64,000 nucleotides of DNA, from the NCBI GenBank assembly GCA_903892355.1, contig CAITIE010000121.1, positions 46,495-110,494 on the forward strand, given 5' to 3'. The position numbers and the translations under genes are program-made. The notes below the pieces were generated by a model. It did no database searches. It was not told the origin of the DNA and was given only the letters and a program-made list of their open reading frames with translations. This document shows, in pieces, positions 60,471-64,000 of this stretch. Each line of letters opens with the position of its first letter. Within the stretch, counting starts at the first letter, position 1. The DNA comes from an uncultured Pirellula sp. (GTDB lineage: Bacteria > Planctomycetota > Planctomycetia > Pirellulales > Pirellulaceae).

Positions 60471-63167
60471 ATGCGCAACTCGAGCGACGAGAGTTTGTTG
60501 TTCGCGATCTTGGCTTTGCAACTGAAATTCATCGAACCCCATCAACTGCTCGATGCGGGAAACGCATGGTTTGAAACAAAGAAAATACCTATCGGCCAAA
60601 TCATGGTCGAAAAAAAATTCATACGCGAGTCGGACCTATCGTTGTTGGAACAGCTCGTGTCGCGCCGGATTGATAACGCCGGTTCGATCGAAGGAAGTTT
60701 GCAAGGGATCGCCAACGATGTTCCAGGTGGCGCGATCGATTTCCAGCAGCTCAGCGGTTACACCGATTTGAATATGCCAGCGGAATGGCAAAATCGCATC
60801 GATCAATTCGGTTCGACAACGATGCAGATGCCTTCGCCATCCAAAGGAGGTACCGATTCGGTGGGACGGTTCCGAGTTGTTAGGGACTTGGCCCGCGGCG
60901 GGCTCGGGAAAGTATCTGTTGCAAAAGATGATGAACTGGATCGCGAAGTAGCTATCAAAGAGATACTCCAGCAGTTCTCAAAAAGTGTAGACGCGAGAAT
61001 TCGATTTGTGGCGGAGGCCCGCGTTACAGGTTCGCTCGAGCATCCAGGAATCGTGCCCATCTACAGCATGGGCACCTTTACCGATGGACGACCTTATTAT
61101 GCCATGCGCTTGATCCGAGGCAAAAGTCTGGCGGATCGACTCAAGGAGCTGGACTCCCAAGCCGCGAAAGGGAACGCACGAAAGTCGTTAGGATCAAGTG
61201 CGGAGGCGAAGCGCAAGGCTATCCGACCCTTGATCAACCATCTCATCGCCGCCTGCAATACGGTTGCTTACGCCAATAACCGAGGCGTGCTTCATCGCGA
61301 TATCAAACCTTCCAACATCATGCTCGGGAAGTATGGCGAAACCATCATGGTCGACTGGGGATTGGCAAAAGCACTCGGTTCAATCAACCATAACCCGTTG
61401 CATTCAGAACCGCCTATCGCCGATGTGGTCGAATCGGGGAGCCAGCCTACAGCCTATGGATCCGTGATGGGGACCCCATCGTTCATGAGCCCAGAACAAG
61501 CCAACGGTTTGCTCGAGTCGGTTGACCAACGAAGCGATGTTTTCAGTTTGGGGGCAACCTTGTACGCCATCCTGGTCGGATCGGCTCCCTACGAAGGGTC
61601 TGATCGCGCCGAGATTTTGAGCCGAGCGAAGAACTGTCAATTCAAGCCACCACGGGATGTCTATGCGTGGATCCCGAAAGAAATCAACGCGGTCTGCTTG
61701 AAGGCCATGGCAAAGAATCCTGAAGATCGGTACCCCACAGCCACCGATTTGGCAGAGGACTTGGAGCGGTTTATCGCAGGGGAATCGGTTACCGCACTGC
61801 CAGAGTCGCTCCCGATGCGAGTTCTCCGATGGAGCAAACGCTACCAAGGAGCTCTTCTCGGTGGCTTGCTGTTGGTTTCTACCAGTTTGGCAGGAATGGC
61901 TTGGTTGTACCAACAGGTACTTCAAGAAAGAAACGTTGCGCAAATCCAATACAAGCGAGCCGAAAACTCAGTGGGCACCACTGCCCAAGTGATGCAAAAC
62001 CTCATCTCGAAAATCGCCGACGACAAATGGTCGCAAACACCGGAATTGGACCTGGCTCGTTTGGACGTTTTGACCACAGCCCGCATCCAGGCGGAACAGT
62101 TGCTGGCATCCAACCCGGAGGACGATCAAGTTCGACAATTGGCGATCGATGTTATGTTCCGCTCGGCGAGTGTCGACGAACACTTTGGTGAACTCGATCG
62201 AGCCTACGAAACCGTACTCCGATCACAGGCCGAGTTGCATGTAGTTCCAGACGATAAACGAACAAGGTATCCGTGGGGAGCCCTCGAGCTGGACATTCTC
62301 AGTATCCGGGATCGGATGGAACGTAGCCGAAACGGAGTAGCTCAGGCGTACCATTTTCACAGGATAGCGATGGAGGTGGGTAAGAAATACTTCGAAGCGC
62401 AAAGTAGGGGGCCGCATGAGCTCAGCGCTAGTATCGGGTATGGCCGCGCTCTCTACGAATACGCACAATTCGAATTCGATCGCTTGGAATTTGAGGCCGC
62501 GAAGATCTATGTTACCCAAGCCGTCGAGGTGCTCGACCCGATGCGGGCAGGCAGCTTGCGAGATTTTGGCGTTCGAGTGATCCGAATGCAAAGCGAACTA
62601 TTGCGGATACGGATTGCGTTGGAACAAGAGGAATTAGCTGAGGCTGCTAAACAAATAGCCATCGCCCGCGAGATACTCGCCGAACTTGATTCCATCCAAC
62701 AAACGGATCGTGAGAATCGTATCTTTGAAGCGACGCTGACATATTTGACAGGACGATTAGCAGGAGCCAATAAAGACGTCGTCGATGCGATCAAAGCTTT
62801 CGATACGGCAGACGCGGCTCTCGATGAAGATCGCGATGCATCCAACCGCGGAGCCTATCCATTAAGACTTGCCGAGATCCAGGCAGAACGGGTGCGGATG
62901 CTGAGTCAATGTGATCGACGTGAGGATGCTCAGCAAGCGCTAAAGGCTTTTGAGCGTCGTATGGCGTCGATCGAAACGGGAGGAAACCAATCCTATGCAT
63001 TATTGATGGTTCAATGGTACGTGGCTCGTGCCCGATTGGAGTTCGCCCGCACCGGCGACAGCGAAGACGCCCAAACGCAGGCGACGCAAGAGCTCGAGCG
63101 ACTGCGCAACAAACTACGATCCTGGCAAGGGACGCACTCACAACAGAACGAACCACCAAGGAATTAG
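60471..63167 (+). CDS. membrane Ser/Thr protein kinase with helical C-terminal region
   Basis: The 898-residue product has an N-terminal helical region of about 125 residues (LLFAILALQLKFIEPHQLLD, IGQIMVEKKFI). The kinase domain (about 133-430) has the glycine loop LARGGLGKVSVA, Lys163 in AIKEI, HRDIKPSNIML (Asp277), Asp295 in DWGLAK instead of DFG, and GTPSFMSPEQ. A membrane helix lies near 459-480 (GALLGGLLLVSTSLAGMAWLY). The outer C-terminal 400 residues are helical and TPR-like. DWG is common in planctomycete kinases and need not impair activity. The ATG at 60471 is chosen over a TTG at 60447. Confidence 0.93.
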   Translation: MRNSSDESLLFAILALQLKFIEPHQLLDAGNAWFETKKIPIGQIMVEKKFIRESDLSLLEQLVSRRIDNAGSIEGSLQGIANDVPGGAIDFQQLSGYTDLNMPAEWQNRIDQFGSTTMQMPSPSKGGTDSVGRFRVVRDLARGGLGKVSVAKDDELDREVAIKEILQQFSKSVDARIRFVAEARVTGSLEHPGIVPIYSMGTFTDGRPYYAMRLIRGKSLADRLKELDSQAAKGNARKSLGSSAEAKRKAIRPLINHLIAACNTVAYANNRGVLHRDIKPSNIMLGKYGETIMVDWGLAKALGSINHNPLHSEPPIADVVESGSQPTAYGSVMGTPSFMSPEQANGLLESVDQRSDVFSLGATLYAILVGSAPYEGSDRAEILSRAKNCQFKPPRDVYAWIPKEINAVCLKAMAKNPEDRYPTATDLAEDLERFIAGESVTALPESLPMRVLRWSKRYQGALLGGLLLVSTSLAGMAWLYQQVLQERNVAQIQYKRAENSVGTTAQVMQNLISKIADDKWSQTPELDLARLDVLTTARIQAEQLLASNPEDDQVRQLAIDVMFRSASVDEHFGELDRAYETVLRSQAELHVVPDDKRTRYPWGALELDILSIRDRMERSRNGVAQAYHFHRIAMEVGKKYFEAQSRGPHELSASIGYGRALYEYAQFEFDRLEFEAAKIYVTQAVEVLDPMRAGSLRDFGVRVIRMQSELLRIRIALEQEELAEAAKQIAIAREILAELDSIQQTDRENRIFEATLTYLTGRLAGANKDVVDAIKAFDTADAALDEDRDASNRGAYPLRLAEIQAERVRMLSQCDRREDAQQALKAFERRMASIETGGNQSYALLMVQWYVARARLEFARTGDSEDAQTQATQELERLRNKLRSWQGTHSQQNEPPRN

Positions 63168-63220
63168 CGGGTCCTCTTGATTCAATTTGTTGACGCGGAA
63201 AGTAGATTTAGTTACGTCGA

Positions 63221-63535
63221 TTACGACTCGATCGGCATCACGGAAAGATTCTTCTTTAAACCATTGGCGGTGACGTTGATGGTTAGCGTTGGATCATTCA
63301 ATTGACTTTCATCTCCCCAAATAACGGCTTCGATATCGTAATTGAGCTGACCGGATGTCGTAGCAACCGACTTTGGTAGGATGGGAAGAGCGACTCCGCC
63401 CGTTGCGCCAGCACGGACTTCGAGAGCGATTTCGGTCGTCGGCGCAGTTAAAAATGCGACCTTAATACGAACGTGTCGGCAAGAGAATTTCTCAGGAGTG
63501 ACGGGATTGGGGAAAACATTGAATTGGGAAGGCAT
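63221..63535 (-). CDS. small beta-rich protein of unknown function
   Basis: The 104-residue product starts MPSQFNVFPNPVTPEKFSCR and alternates short strands (VRIKVAFLTAPTTEIALEVRA, QLNYDIEAVIWGDES, TLTINVTANGLKKNLSVMP) like an immunoglobulin or jelly-roll domain. No signal peptide and no recognised family. I chose the ATG at 63535; the frame runs on to 63592 with Phe-rich codons that look untranslated. It converges on the kinase gene. Confidence 0.5.
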   Translation of the reverse strand: MPSQFNVFPNPVTPEKFSCRHVRIKVAFLTAPTTEIALEVRAGATGGVALPILPKSVATTSGQLNYDIEAVIWGDESQLNDPTLTINVTANGLKKNLSVMPIES

Positions 63536-63853
63536 AGGTAAAGTGCTCCGAATGAATTGAAAAAGGAAAAAAGACGGTTGAGTGGACCCCATCGAATCTA
63601 ATGCAACACTCTCTGAGCCGCAAGGAAAATAACGAGGGGTGCGGCTTGTAGGGTGGCGGGGGACAACGGAGTTGTTATCGGCGTCCTACGCTTCAGCGCC
63701 GGGTGGAGGCACACTGAAATTTCTAGTCCCGATGTTTCGATCATGACTAGCGTCGGGGGCTGTCGGGTTTCCGCGTCCAGTCGCCACTTGCTTACACGCG
63801 TGGCTCGGACGGCGGCTCCGTCGACAACATGCCTACGGTTTCGTTGTATTTCA
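63536..63853. other. gene-free stretch beside a transposase fragment
   Basis: No credible gene. Both strands stay open for a while: a 103-codon minus frame at 63598-63909 and a plus frame running into the transposase. Neither reads like a folded protein here. The sequence may be a remnant of a mobile or interspersed element interrupting the transposase 5' part. Confidence 0.4.
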
Positions 63854-64000
63854 CATCGCCAAGGACAAATTGATACCGAACACCCAGGATATTTGGGGGC
63901 CCAAGACACGTTCTACGTTGGGACCATCAAAGGTGTTGGGCGCATCTACCAGCAAACGTTTATCGACACGTATTCAAAAGTTGCATTTGCCAAGCTATAT
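63854..64000 (+). CDS. transposase/integrase-core fragment, cut by the right edge
   Basis: The plus frame from 63854 encodes HPGYLGAQDTFYVGTIKG, VGRIYQQTFIDTYSKVAFA and KLY, ending exactly at base 64000. The QDTFYVG and FIDTYSKVAFAKLY segments are the first two catalytic-Asp regions of the DDE integrase core found in IS481-type and related transposases. The frame is open back to an ATG at 63743, but the residues before about HRQGQIDTEHPGY do not look like the usual transposase N-terminus. The gene is probably 5'-truncated or interrupted. The third catalytic residue lies beyond the window. Confidence 0.75.

Noticed and set aside
63598..63909. 103-codon minus-strand gene
   Set aside because: It overlaps the transposase core on the other strand and has no protein-like pattern.

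Overview
The window looks like chromosomal DNA of a planctomycete, most likely the Pirellulaceae (Rhodopirellula-like) group. The main evidence is a DUF1559 gene with a pseudopilin leader beside a tiny lipoprotein, a CRTAC1/ASPIC-UnbV lipoprotein overlapping a TPR gene, a metallophosphatase-like multihaem cytochrome next to a DUF1573 protein, PQQ-type beta-propellers, a Ser/Thr kinase whose DFG motif reads DWG, and a SpoVG with an internal zinc ribbon. LpxB indicates an outer membrane with lipid A. Most of the window is ordinary core chromosome. There is no CRISPR array, rRNA or clear prophage, and I found no tRNA by eye. A transposase fragment lies at the extreme right edge.

Layout. 1-1.9 kb: ispE (cut by the left edge), spoVG and a small YjfB-like protein. 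1.9-7 kb: a TPR protein, a GNAT acetyltransferase, lpxB and a phospholipase D-like protein. 7-12.3 kb: repeats, a lipoprotein/DUF1559 pair on the minus strand, then the TPR/CRTAC1 pair. 12.3-14.6 kb: fabI and dus on the minus strand. 14.7-22.4 kb: DUF4416, a WecA/TagO-type transferase, a giant O-antigen-ligase-like protein, DUF1573 and a multihaem cytochrome. 22.5-31 kb: a secreted protein, aroC, an anchored protein, the moxR/DUF58/BatA operon, a small membrane protein and mobA. 31-38 kb (minus strand): a Ca2+-type P-ATPase, and a three-gene exported set (PQQ propeller, PhnD-like binding protein, Cys-rich NHL-like protein). 38-46 kb: a HEAT protein, a larA-like gene with two glycosyltransferases, hpt, a second PQQ propeller, rbsD/fucU and an unknown protein. 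46.5-52.5 kb: pabA/trpG, fused aroDE, an ABC permease, an M20 peptidase and glgC. 52.8-57.9 kb: a HAD phosphatase, a glycosyltransferase, a polysaccharide deacetylase, an O-antigen ligase and a SixA-like phosphatase. 58-63.5 kb: a TlpA-type thioredoxin protein, a Ser/Thr kinase and a small unknown protein. The transposase fragment follows.

Functional themes: aromatic biosynthesis (aroC, aroDE, pabA/trpG), isoprenoid, lipid A and fatty-acid synthesis (ispE, lpxB, fabI), surface polysaccharide (WecA-like, two ligases, three glycosyltransferases, a deacetylase), glycogen (glgC), and a large exported complement.

The most notable observation is at 35.15 kb. The PQQ propeller frame has no usable start codon upstream of its first conserved motif. 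It is reached from the upstream PhnD-like gene by a -1 shift on a run of nine A that contains an A_AAA_AAA slippery heptamer. This could be a programmed frameshift fusion or a homopolymer sequencing error in one fused gene. Other points are the zinc ribbon inside SpoVG, in-frame tandem-repeat insertions in coding sequence, and many different short tandem duplications at gene ends.
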